Below are positions 1 to 6,431 of a stretch of DNA of 13,785 nt, in pieces; the stretch's first letter is position 1, and every line of letters begins with the position of its first letter. Below the pieces are notes generated by a model that made no database searches, was not told the origin of the DNA, and was given only the letters and a program-made list of their open reading frames with translations. The stretch comes from Chloroflexales bacterium. GTDB taxonomy: Bacteria; Chloroflexota; Chloroflexia; Chloroflexales; Chloroflexaceae. A program made the translations under genes and the position numbers. The DNA lies in NCBI GenBank assembly GCA_013336035.1, contig JAAXUL010000094.1, positions 1-13,785 on the forward strand, in the 5' to 3' direction.

Positions 1-1628
1 GCCCGCTCGACCAGATCGGGGGCGAGGCCGAGGCGGCTGGCGATGGCCAGGGCGTTCGAGCGGCCGGGCAGGCCAATGCTCAGCCGGTAGGTCGGCGCCA
101 GGGTCTCGACGTCGAACTCGACCGAGGCGTTCTGGACGCCCGAGGTGTTGTAGGCGAAGGCCTTCAGCTCGGCGTAGTGGGTGGTCGCCACGCCCAGGAC
201 GCCCAGGTCGAGCAGGCGCTCGATGATGGCGCGGGCCAGGGCGGCGCCCTCGACCGGGTCGGTGCCGGCGCCAAGCTCGTCGAAGAGCACCAGGGCGGGC
301 GGGCGCTCCTCGCTCAGCAGGCGCCAGCGGTCGGCGTCCCAGACCTCGTCGGGCAGGGGCTGCTCCTCGAGGGCGCCGAGCACGCGGATGATCGTGCGCA
401 TATGCGACGAGAAGGTCGAGAGGCTCTGCTCGATGCTCTGCTCGTCGCCGATGTCGGCGAAGATGTGCTCGAAGACAGGCAGGCGCGAGGGGGCCGCGGC
501 GGGGACGTGGAGGCCGGCCTGGGCCATCAGGGCGAGCAGGCCCGTTGTCTTGAGGGCCACGGTCTTGCCGCCGGTGTTCGGCCCGGTGATCAGCAGCAGC
601 CGGAACGCGCCGCCGAGCCAGATCGTCGTGGGGACAACCTTTGCCTGGTCGAGGAGCGGGTGGCGGGCCTCGGTGAGCAGCAGCGGGGCGCCCTCGGGGC
701 CGGCGTCGTCCGTCTGGGGGGCGTCGGGCCGCCACTCGCTGATCTGCGGCTCGACACAGCGCAGGGCGGTGGCGTACTTCGCCTTGGCGAAGGCCAGGTC
801 GATCTCGGCGATCGTCTCGACCGCGGCGACGATCTGGGGGGCTGCGGCACCCACATGGTCCGAGAGGGCCGCGAGGATGCGCTGGACCTCTTCCTCCTCG
901 GCGGACTGCAGCTCGCGCCAGCGGTTGTTCAGCTCGACCACGGCCATCGGCTCGATATAGAGCGTGGCGCCGCTGCTGGACTGGTCGTGGACGAGGCCGC
1001 GCACATCCTTGCGGTGGCTGGCCTTGACCGGGATCACATAGCGCCCGTTGCGCACCGTGATGATCGGCTCCTGGAGCGCCCCGCCCACGGTGGACGAGGT
1101 GAGCATGTTCTGGAGCTTCTCCTGGAGGCGGCCGAAGGCGATGCGGATCTCGCGGCGCAGGCGGCCGAGCTCGGCGCTGGCGCTGTCGAGGATCTGGCCG
1201 TCGTCGCCGATGGCGCGCAGGATCTCGTCTTCGAGCGGGGGGAGGATTGGCAGAAAGCCGGCCAGCTCGAGCAGGAGCGGGTAGCGCTCGGCGTCGAGCT
1301 TGAGCAGACGTGCGCGGAGGGCGCGGGCGGCGGCCACCGTGCCGGCCACCTCAAGGAAGGTTGGGCCATCGAGCACCCCGCCGCGGGCGGCGTGGCGCGC
1401 CGGGCGGCGCACATCCCGGGCGCCCCCAATCGAGGTCTCGGGGAAATCGTCGAGCAGCCTGCGGGCCTGGCCGGTGAGGGCCTGGGCGCGGCAGACCTCG
1501 GCGGTGACGGTGGAGGGCTGAAGATCGAGGGCCAGCTCACGTGAGGCAGAGAAGGCCACGTAGCGCGCCAGCTGCTCGCGGATCTTGGGGAACTCGAGAG
1601 TCTCGATCGTCTGTGCTACGATGGCCAT
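1..1628 (-). CDS. mutS2: Endonuclease MutS2, 3' end beyond window (partial)
   Basis: MutS2 is a MutS-family ATPase that acts on branched DNA and, in Bacillus, on collided ribosomes; it does not do classical mismatch repair. The 542 visible residues begin MAIVAQTIETLEFPKIREQL, the usual MutS2 N-terminus. A MutS core with the stretch GRYVIPVKASHRKDVRGLVH follows. The Walker A motif GPNTGGKT is at residues 349-356, the signature STFSSHM about 60 residues later, and Walker B LVLFDELGAGTDP near residue 445. The ABC-type H-loop region ATTHYAELKAFA is also present. The KOW-like and Smr nuclease regions lie off the left edge, so nuclease competence cannot be judged. About 20 extra residues sit between the signature and Walker B. 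The start is the ATG at 1628 because the conserved N-terminus begins there; no strong Shine-Dalgarno precedes it. It follows cvpA on the same strand, an arrangement also seen in Firmicutes. Confidence 0.95.
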   Translation of the reverse strand, partial: MAIVAQTIETLEFPKIREQLARYVAFSASRELALDLQPSTVTAEVCRAQALTGQARRLLDDFPETSIGGARDVRRPARHAARGGVLDGPTFLEVAGTVAAARALRARLLKLDAERYPLLLELAGFLPILPPLEDEILRAIGDDGQILDSASAELGRLRREIRIAFGRLQEKLQNMLTSSTVGGALQEPIITVRNGRYVIPVKASHRKDVRGLVHDQSSSGATLYIEPMAVVELNNRWRELQSAEEEEVQRILAALSDHVGAAAPQIVAAVETIAEIDLAFAKAKYATALRCVEPQISEWRPDAPQTDDAGPEGAPLLLTEARHPLLDQAKVVPTTIWLGGAFRLLLITGPNTGGKTVALKTTGLLALMAQAGLHVPAAAPSRLPVFEHIFADIGDEQSIEQSLSTFSSHMRTIIRVLGALEEQPLPDEVWDADRWRLLSEERPPALVLFDELGAGTDPVEGAALARAIIERLLDLGVLGVATTHYAELKAFAYNTSGVQNASVEFDVETLAPTYRLSIGLPGRSNALAIASRLGLAPDLVER

Positions 1629-1645
1629 GGGCTGAGCTATATCTT

Positions 1646-1720
1646 CTAGAGACAGGTCTAGCTTTGATCGGTTGACATAAGAGGGGCCGCGGTTGGCCCC
1701 GGGATGATCAGGGTAGCACA
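1646..1720 (-). promoter_or_regulatory. Leader of mutS2: possible promoter and GC hairpin
   Basis: Between cvpA and mutS2 the minus strand carries TGTGCTACCCT (1710-1720), a weak extended -10-like element matching the TGTGCTAT pattern used elsewhere in the window. Downstream is an inverted repeat GGGGCC-6 nt-GGCCCC (1683-1700) with no T-run, and then CTAGA/TCTAG arms (1646-1661). The hairpin could be a weak terminator for cvpA or a leader structure for mutS2. The sequence does not separate these possibilities. Confidence 0.3.
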
Positions 1721-1759
1721 AGAGGAAGCCGCGGCACATCGTTCACGTGGCGGAGTTTT

Positions 1760-2311
1760 TCACTGGCTCAGGAAGAGCAGATCGGCGCCCTCGGGAAGGA
1801 AGGGGTCGATGCTATTGTAGACCAGGGGGAAGAGCTGGTTCGAGAAGTAGTTCACCATCACCGAGCGCTCGACGGCCCTGCCGATACCCTGAAACAGCGG
1901 CAGGTCGATATTGCGCCCGCCATGTATGATCATCAGATTCCAGAGCAGGGTGGTGCAGATGCCCACAACCAGGGCGCCCAGAAACATGCCGAGGACGGTG
2001 CCGATGATACGGTCGAGGTACTGGAGGCTGCCGGGCAGCTTCGCGTAGCGGAACGTATAGACGCCGGCCAGAGCGAGGAGCAGGAAGCTGAACATAAGCA
2101 CTAGGAAGAAGGCGACATACTGCCCGACGAAGCGCTCGGCGTCGAGGTTGCGCTCAAAGAAATGGCCCAGGGGGGCGTAGTAGAGGCTGGCGAGGACCAG
2201 GGCCAGGTAGAGGGCCACAATCAGCACCAGCAGACGGATCATGCCCTGGAAGAACCCGGCCGCCAGGATCGCGAAGAAGATAAGGATAAAGAGCAGGTCA
2301 ATGAAGTTCAT
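1760..2311 (-). CDS. cvpA: CvpA family membrane protein
   Basis: A 183-residue polytopic inner-membrane protein of the CvpA (colicin V production) family. The N-terminus MNFIDLLFILIFFAILAAGF is the family hallmark: a short hydrophilic start, a first membrane helix, then GFFQGMIRLLVLIVALYLAL as the second. Helix three is AFFLVLMFSFLLLALAGVY, followed by the family-typical loop LPGSLQYLDRIIGTVLGMFL leading into helix four. The frame is open for 27 more codons upstream, but that stretch is Arg/Pro-rich and unlike the family, so I place the start at the ATG at 2311 with a weak GAGAG upstream. The biochemical role of CvpA is poorly defined; it has been linked to envelope function. It lies 131 bp before mutS2, as in several Gram-positive genomes. 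Confidence 0.88.
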   Translation of the reverse strand: MNFIDLLFILIFFAILAAGFFQGMIRLLVLIVALYLALVLASLYYAPLGHFFERNLDAERFVGQYVAFFLVLMFSFLLLALAGVYTFRYAKLPGSLQYLDRIIGTVLGMFLGALVVGICTTLLWNLMIIHGGRNIDLPLFQGIGRAVERSVMVNYFSNQLFPLVYNSIDPFLPEGADLLFLSQ

Positions 2312-2375
2312 GCGGCTCTCGCATCCCCAATCATGCCGGCCCGGAATGCCGGGCGGGCGGCGCATTCGCACGCCG

Positions 2376-2386
2376 ATTATAGCACA
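2376..2386 (-). promoter_or_regulatory. Extended -10 promoter of cvpA
   Basis: The minus strand reads TGTGCTATAAT, a perfect -10 TATAAT (2376-2381) with the TG-N extension and a TRTG-like -16 element. No good -35 lies 16-18 nt upstream, as is common for extended -10 promoters. It would give a leader of roughly 57 nt before the cvpA ATG. That leader contains a perfect 6-bp hairpin GCCCGG-AATG-CCGGGC (2339-2354). Confidence 0.6.
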
Positions 2387-2422
2387 CAGCAACCTTTCAC
2401 CCCTCTATCAGACCAGCGGTGG

Positions 2423-2450
2423 TTGACAGAATAGTTTCGGCGGGTACGAT
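2423..2450 (+). promoter_or_regulatory. Candidate sigma-70 promoter for the MFS gene
   Basis: A perfect -35 TTGACA (2423-2428) is followed after 16 nt by TACGAT (2445-2450), four of six -10 consensus bases. It lies about 70 nt upstream of the MFS start in the divergent gap with cvpA. An alternative -10, TATGAT (2465-2470), is preceded by TGTGCG but has no matching -35. Confidence 0.45.
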
Positions 2451-2521
2451 TCGAGGCATGTGCGTATGATGCACAGCAGCAGATCTCGACCCCGCCAGGG
2501 CTCGTAAGGAACTCATCACAA

Positions 2522-3871
2522 ATGGGCACGCTCTCCCCGGTGCGCCACGCCGCTCACCGCGACTCCACCCCTGTCCAGATCGAGCAGGCTACCCCCGCGC
2601 CAGCCCCGGTACCGCTTTCGCCCGCTGAAGTCCGCCGCGCCCTGCGGGTCTCTATCGTCGAGGGCGCCGTAGCGACGGTCCACATCAGTATTACTGGGGC
2701 CATTGGCGGCAGCGTCTTTCTCACCGGCTTCGCCATGCTATTGGGCGCCAGCAGCTTTCAGCTAGGGCTGCTGGGCGCTCTGCCCTTTATTGGCCAGCTC
2801 TCGGGCTTCCTCGGCGCCTACCTCGAAGAGCGCGTGGGCAACCGGCGCGGGCTGGTGCTGTACGCCGCGCTGGCCGGGCGCCTGGTCTGGGCCCTGCTGC
2901 TGGCGCTGCCCTTCCTCAGCTTCCTCGGCGGGGCACAGCTCGCCGTCTTCTTCCTTGGCCTGGGGTGCTCGTATGCTCTCAACGGGGTCGCGGGCAACGC
3001 CTGGCTGAGCTGGATGAGCGACCTGGTGCCGCCGCGCGAGCGGGGCAGCTACTTTGGGGTGCGCAACACCGTGGCGGCTATTGCCGCGATGGCTGTCACC
3101 TACCTGGCCGGCTACACCCTTGACGTGATGCGCGGCCGGGGCGCAGAGACCCTCGGCTACGCTCTGATCTTCGGCGTCGCCCTGCTCTCGGCCTTCGGCG
3201 CCGCGGCCCTGATCGCCCGCCAGGGCGAGCCGCCCCTGCGGCCCAAAGAGCGGGTGAGCCTGCCTGAGATGCTCAGTGCGCCGCTGAGCGACCGGCCGTT
3301 TCGCGCCTTTGTGGCCGCTAATGTGGGCTGGGCCTTCGTCACGGGCATCGCCACGCCCTTCTTCAATGCCTACGGTCTCACCACCCTCCAGCTCAGCTTT
3401 GCGACCCTCGGGCTGACCGCGGTGGTCACGAGCGCTGTGTCGCTGGTCTTCGCGCCCCTGGTGGGCCGCCTGCAAGACAAGCTGGGCTACCGCAAGGTGC
3501 TGGTGGCGTGCGTTATTGGCACGGTGGTCCTGCCGTGGGGCTGGGTGCTCTCGACCCCTGAGAACATCGTGCCGCTCTGGCTCACCGCCATCTTCTCGGG
3601 CGTCTTCTGGCCCGGCCTCAACCAGGGGCTGGCCAACGTGATGATGGATCGCGCGCCCGCCGATCACCGCGGCGCGGCTATCGCGGCCTTCGGCGCCATC
3701 ACCGGCATCGGCACCCTGGTGGCCGGTCTGGTGGGCGGCGTCATCGCCACGGTCGCTGCCGGCGCTCAGCTCGCCCTCGGCCCGGTCATGCTCACCGGCC
3801 TCGCCCTGATCTTTGTGCTCACCAGTCTCGGCCGGGCGGCGATGGCGTGGGTGTTCTGGAGGACGTTGTGA
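2522..3871 (+). CDS. Major facilitator superfamily transporter
   Basis: A 449-residue integral membrane protein with the length and hydrophobic pattern of a 12-helix MFS carrier. A hydrophilic N-terminus of about 35 residues rich in Pro and Ala precedes the first helix (VATVHISITGAIGGSVFLTG). The MFS motif-A loops are visible: LEERVGNRRGLVLYAALAGR after helix 2 and the equivalent GRLQDKLGYRKVLVACVIG in the second half. The cytosolic loop MSDLVPPRERGSYFGVRN is characteristic of one bacterial MFS branch. The middle loop (RQGEPPLRPKERVSLPEM) separates the two six-helix bundles. The start is supported by AAGGA at 2506-2510, 11 nt upstream. The substrate cannot be deduced. It is transcribed alone, divergent from cvpA and convergent with the beta-helix gene. 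Confidence 0.9.
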   Translation: MGTLSPVRHAAHRDSTPVQIEQATPAPAPVPLSPAEVRRALRVSIVEGAVATVHISITGAIGGSVFLTGFAMLLGASSFQLGLLGALPFIGQLSGFLGAYLEERVGNRRGLVLYAALAGRLVWALLLALPFLSFLGGAQLAVFFLGLGCSYALNGVAGNAWLSWMSDLVPPRERGSYFGVRNTVAAIAAMAVTYLAGYTLDVMRGRGAETLGYALIFGVALLSAFGAAALIARQGEPPLRPKERVSLPEMLSAPLSDRPFRAFVAANVGWAFVTGIATPFFNAYGLTTLQLSFATLGLTAVVTSAVSLVFAPLVGRLQDKLGYRKVLVACVIGTVVLPWGWVLSTPENIVPLWLTAIFSGVFWPGLNQGLANVMMDRAPADHRGAAIAAFGAITGIGTLVAGLVGGVIATVAAGAQLALGPVMLTGLALIFVLTSLGRAAMAWVFWRTL

Positions 3872-3874
3872 TGG

Positions 3875-3940
3875 GCGAGCGCTCACCCAAGTGAATAGAG
3901 CGAGCGCTCACCCAAGTGAACGGAGCGAGCGCTCACCCCA
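3875..3940. repeat. 25-bp tandem repeat, 2.6 copies, between convergent genes
   Basis: Units start at 3875, 3900 and 3925. Each begins GCGAGCGCTCACCC; the first two continue with AAGTGAA and a variable tetranucleotide (TAGA or CGGA). Each full unit contains the palindrome GAGCGCTC overlapping a TCAC-CCAA-GTGA hairpin. The array fills nearly all of the 61-bp gap between the MFS stop (3871) and the beta-helix gene, and the third copy supplies that gene's stop codon (3933-3935). Confidence 0.85.
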
Positions 3941-5558
3941 GGGCCTCAAGCAGCAGGTCGCCCTCCTCGGGCGAGACGCGGCCCTCGGCGATCATGCGCA
4001 GGATGGTCTCGCGCTCCTGCTCGAGGGTCGGCTGCTCGGCTGCGCGCTGCTCGGCCCGCTCTGGCGCGGTCGCGACCTCCTCCTCGACGATACGCTCGAT
4101 CCTGATCGTCTGCCCGGTGCTTGGGGCGCTCGGCGGCGCGGGTGGCGCCGGGGGCTCTGGTGGGGCGCCGGGCGTAGGTGGCGCGCCAGGCTTGGGCGGC
4201 ACGCGCATGCGGCTCAGGGCTCGCTCGACGGCCTCGAGAGCGCCCGAGAGGCCATCGGCGGCGGCGCGGCGGGCCTGCTCCTTGATCCGCTCGAGGCGCT
4301 CGGGGTCGAGCTGCCACTCGCGCTCATTGATCTTGACGCGCACCCGGGCCTGCTCTCCGGCGTGGCGGGCTTTCTCCTCGGCCTGCTCGCGCACGCGGCG
4401 GGCCTTCTCGTCGATGCGGCGGGCAATCTCTTCGGCCCAGCCGGCGCCGCCCGCGACGCCCTCGGCCGCGAAGGCCGCCGCCACCTCGTTGCCGATCTCA
4501 CGCCCCAGGCGGCCCAGCTCGCGGCCCAGATCGCTCATCTCGCGGCCGAACTCCTCCCAGTCGCCGGCGAACTCGGCGCCGAAGCTCGAGCTGCGGCTCT
4601 CGGGGCGCGAGCCGCCACCGACCTCCAGGTCGCCCGCCACGGTCAGCTCGAGGGCCGCCTCGCCGGCGCCGTAGCGCAGGTTGATGCGCTTGTGCCCGCC
4701 GCCGTCACTCCCGCCCACGCCGCTCAGCTCGCCGCCCACCACCGCCGTGATAGTCAGGTTTGGCTCGGCGCCGATGGCCACCTCGGCGTCACCGCCCACG
4801 ATGGCCCGGGCACGGCTGCCGGGGCGCATACTCGCGCGCAGGCTCAGGTCGCCGCCGACGTTGCCTAGCTCCATGTCGCCCTCCAGCGCGGCGATCTCTA
4901 CGTCGCTGCCGACGTTACCCACCTCGATCCGGTCCACGACCTGCGCCACCTCGAGGTCGCCGCCCACGGTGCCGATCCGCAGATCGCGCACGGGGCTACA
5001 GCTCAGGTCGCCGCCCACATTGCCCACGCTCACGGCGCTCAGCAGGTCGCCCTCGAGCTCAAGGTCGCCGCCCACCTGGCTCACATGGAGGCTGGCAACG
5101 CCCTCGGCGCTCAGGTCGCCGCCGATCTCGCCGGCGGTCACCGCCCCGGGGCCCTCGACCTCGAGGTCGCCGCCCACGCTGCCGACCTGCAGCCGCGCGG
5201 CCAGACCCTCGACCTCGAGGTCGCCGCCCACGCTGCCCACGATAACCTCCTCGGCGATCGCCTCGAGCTCGAGGTCGCCACTCACGCGCTCGATCTCGAC
5301 GCGGCGCACGCCCTCGATATGCACATCATCGTCGCACTTGGCGATCACCAGGGCCGTGCGGGCGGGGACGCGCAGCTCAAGGTCGTCGTCGCAGCCATCG
5401 AGCACCAGATCGTCGTTCTCCTGGAAGAGCTCGCGCACGCGGCCGTCGCTCTCGACCAGGATAGCGTCCTCGTCCCAGACCTCAACCGTCAGGTCGCCCC
5501 TGACGCGCGAGATGCGGACCCGCGGCTCGCCGCCGGCGGGAAAACGCTGCTCAGTCAT
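3933..5558 (-). CDS. GGDL beta-helix (DUF4097-like) protein with SHOCT-like tail
   Basis: A 541-residue, probably cytosolic protein with no signal peptide or membrane helix. Residues 15-315 are a solenoid of about 18-residue turns, each with a GGDL-type motif at residues 93, 111, 129, 146, 163, 182, 199, 217 (GSDV), 235, 255 (GGDA), 275 (GGEL) and 308 (AGDL). This resembles DUF4097 putative-adhesin/YvlB-type beta-helices. Residues 330-450 are charged amphipathic helices (GREMSDLGRELGRLGREIG). Residues 453-480 are a Pro-rich hinge. Residues 515-541 are a SHOCT-like motif (ERETILRMIAEGRVSPEEGD). In Firmicute YvlB/LiaX the SHOCT-like part is N-terminal, so the order is swapped here. AGGAGG lies 8 nt before the ATG. 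It is the last gene of a three-gene operon with the DUF2089-like gene. Function is unproven; an envelope-stress role is inference. Confidence 0.85.
   Translation of the reverse strand: MTEQRFPAGGEPRVRISRVRGDLTVEVWDEDAILVESDGRVRELFQENDDLVLDGCDDDLELRVPARTALVIAKCDDDVHIEGVRRVEIERVSGDLELEAIAEEVIVGSVGGDLEVEGLAARLQVGSVGGDLEVEGPGAVTAGEIGGDLSAEGVASLHVSQVGGDLELEGDLLSAVSVGNVGGDLSCSPVRDLRIGTVGGDLEVAQVVDRIEVGNVGSDVEIAALEGDMELGNVGGDLSLRASMRPGSRARAIVGGDAEVAIGAEPNLTITAVVGGELSGVGGSDGGGHKRINLRYGAGEAALELTVAGDLEVGGGSRPESRSSSFGAEFAGDWEEFGREMSDLGRELGRLGREIGNEVAAAFAAEGVAGGAGWAEEIARRIDEKARRVREQAEEKARHAGEQARVRVKINEREWQLDPERLERIKEQARRAAADGLSGALEAVERALSRMRVPPKPGAPPTPGAPPEPPAPPAPPSAPSTGQTIRIERIVEEEVATAPERAEQRAAEQPTLEQERETILRMIAEGRVSPEEGDLLLEALG
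5152..5237. repeat. 32-bp direct repeat within the beta-helix gene
   Basis: A 32-bp stretch at 5152-5183 recurs exactly at 5206-5237. The 54-bp offset equals 18 codons, one beta-helix turn. It encodes two successive VGSVGGDLEVEG-type turns with identical codons, pointing to recent duplication or homogenisation of a single coil. Confidence 0.85.
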
Positions 5559-5566
5559 CGTATCGT

Positions 5567-5590
5567 CCTCCTCTGGAGGCCTTCGCCTCC
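5567..5590 (-). promoter_or_regulatory. Mutually exclusive hairpins at the beta-helix gene RBS
   Basis: In mRNA sense the 37-nt gap reads GGAGGC-GAAG-GCCTCC (5590 to 5575), then AGA, then GGAGG (5571 to 5567), which is the Shine-Dalgarno. The CCTCC arm can pair with the upstream GGAGGC, leaving the Shine-Dalgarno free, or with the Shine-Dalgarno itself across a 3-nt loop, hiding it. The stop codon of the preceding gene (5595-5597) is directly upstream, so translation of that gene could affect which fold forms. Confidence 0.5.
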
Positions 5591-5594
5591 GGCA

Positions 5595-5951
5595 TCACTC
5601 TACGAACAGCTCGACGCGCTCGCCCTCCTCCAGGTCCTGCCACTCGAGCAGGCGGCCGGTGGCGCCGCGCTCGACGCCGCGCACCAGATCCTCGAGGGCG
5701 GTGCCGCTGAGCTGAGGGGCGAGGCGGGCGCCGAGGCGCAGGCCGACATTGACCAGGCCGACGGGGATGGTGACGTTGGCCTTCTGGCGGCCCGTGTGCA
5801 GGTCGGTGACACGTATGCGGACCAGGCGCGAGCGGGTGCGGTCGGCGGAGCGCTGCTCGCCGGCAAGGGCGTTGAGCAGGTGCGAGGCCTCGTCGGCCGA
5901 GACCTGCCCGGCCTCGATCATCTTTAGAATGCGGTCACGCTCGCTCTGCAT
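5595..5951 (-). CDS. Small SHOCT-like / YvlB-N-terminal-like protein
   Basis: A 118-residue soluble protein. Residues 4-23 (ERDRILKMIEAGQVSADEAS) form a SHOCT-like helical hairpin, the type found at the N-terminus of YvlB/LiaX and the C-terminus of DUF2089 proteins. A charged linker leads to a small alpha/beta domain from about residue 43 (VRIRVTDLHTGRQKANVTIP) to the end (EEGERVELFVE), which I recognise as the domain that usually follows the SHOCT motif in YvlB-like proteins. The gene therefore looks like the N-terminal half of a YvlB/LiaX-type protein, with the beta-helix half encoded next door. It starts 9 nt after the DUF2089-like stop and lacks a clear Shine-Dalgarno, which suggests translational coupling. 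Molecular function is unknown. Confidence 0.8.
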   Translation of the reverse strand: MQSERDRILKMIEAGQVSADEASHLLNALAGEQRSADRTRSRLVRIRVTDLHTGRQKANVTIPVGLVNVGLRLGARLAPQLSGTALEDLVRGVERGATGRLLEWQDLEEGERVELFVE

Positions 5952-5960
5952 AGGGTGGGC

Positions 5961-6320
5961 CTAGCTCTTCATCAGCCGCATCGCGTCCTCGACGCTAATC
6001 TCTTTGGCGGCGAGGCGGTCGAGGATCTGGCGGCGCTCGGGGCGCCCGTCGCTCTCGGGGGTGCCGCCCAGGGCGGTGACGATCTCGTCGAGGCGGGCGC
6101 GGGCCGTGTTATAGGCGATCTCGAGCTCAGCGGCCAGCTTCTGGATGTTGCCGCGGTTCTTGACCAGCAGCTCGACAAACTCGAGCTGCTCAGGGGTCAG
6201 GCGGCCAATCCAGCCGAGGCTGAACTGGCCCTCGATCACGATCCCGCTCTCGGGACACTCTAGGCGGGTGACGATCAGCTCGCCCCCGCTGACGGGATCT
6301 CTGGTGATAATACGGTGCAT
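5961..6320 (-). CDS. DUF2089-family HTH protein with degenerate zinc ribbon
   Basis: A 119-residue protein and first gene of the operon. Residues 8-32 correspond to the DUF2089 zinc ribbon, but the usual CPxCG...CPxCG pairs read DPVSG and CPESG, so three of four metal-binding cysteines are gone. Residues 41-85 (LTPEQLEFVELLVKNRGNIQ, then KLAAELEIAYNTARARLDEI) are the conserved helical part and look like a helix-turn-helix. Residues 95-114 (ERRQILDRLAAKEISVEDAM) are a SHOCT-like tail. The frame is open upstream to 6443, but that part overlaps the promoter. The ATG at 6320 has GAGGAG 7 nt before it and matches the family start. I infer a DNA-binding autoregulator; DUF2089 function is not established to my knowledge. 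Confidence 0.85.
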   Translation of the reverse strand: MHRIITRDPVSGGELIVTRLECPESGIVIEGQFSLGWIGRLTPEQLEFVELLVKNRGNIQKLAAELEIAYNTARARLDEIVTALGGTPESDGRPERRQILDRLAAKEISVEDAMRLMKS

Positions 6321-6327
6321 ATCGGCG

Positions 6328-6333
6328 CTCCTC
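6328..6333 (-). promoter_or_regulatory. RBS that fixes the DUF2089-like start
   Basis: GAGGAG on the minus strand, 7 nt before the ATG at 6320. It supports the short form over the upstream in-frame ATG at 6443, which would lie inside the promoter. Confidence 0.75.
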
Positions 6334-6382
6334 GCTTCCCCTGCGCTGTCCTGGCAGGCCAGTGGGTAGACGGTGTGTGGGT

Positions 6383-6422
6383 AATGGTGATAATCTACAA
6401 AATTATGTAGCTTTTCACCATT
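6383..6422 (-). promoter_or_regulatory. Two-tier hairpin / palindrome in the operon leader
   Basis: Outer arms AATGGTGA (6383-6390) and TCACCATT (6415-6422) and inner arms CTACA (6395-6399) and TGTAG (6406-6410) share one centre of symmetry at 6402.5. On the mRNA this is a stem with an internal loop, starting about 3 nt from the predicted transcription start. On DNA it is a palindromic operator candidate. Confidence 0.6.
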
Positions 6423-6431
6423 CTCGCGGTG

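Noticed and set aside
177..1544. Open frame of 455 codons on the plus strand
   Set aside because: It is antisense to mutS2, has a low-complexity Gly/Ala/Asp/Leu composition, and no domain. The minus-strand product carries all MutS2 motifs.
2762..3886. Open frame of 374 codons on the minus strand
   Set aside because: It is antisense to the MFS transporter, with a composition of Glu/Gly/His/Arg runs and no recognisable domain.
3875..3940. Possible CRISPR array
   Set aside because: The repeats are contiguous with a 25-bp period and have no unique spacers of normal length, and no cas genes are nearby.
3813..4868. Plus-strand open frames across the beta-helix gene (also 4681-5715 and 5085-5927)
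   Set aside because: These are shadow frames of the repetitive GGDL coding sequence. Their repeats are the complement of the real protein repeats.
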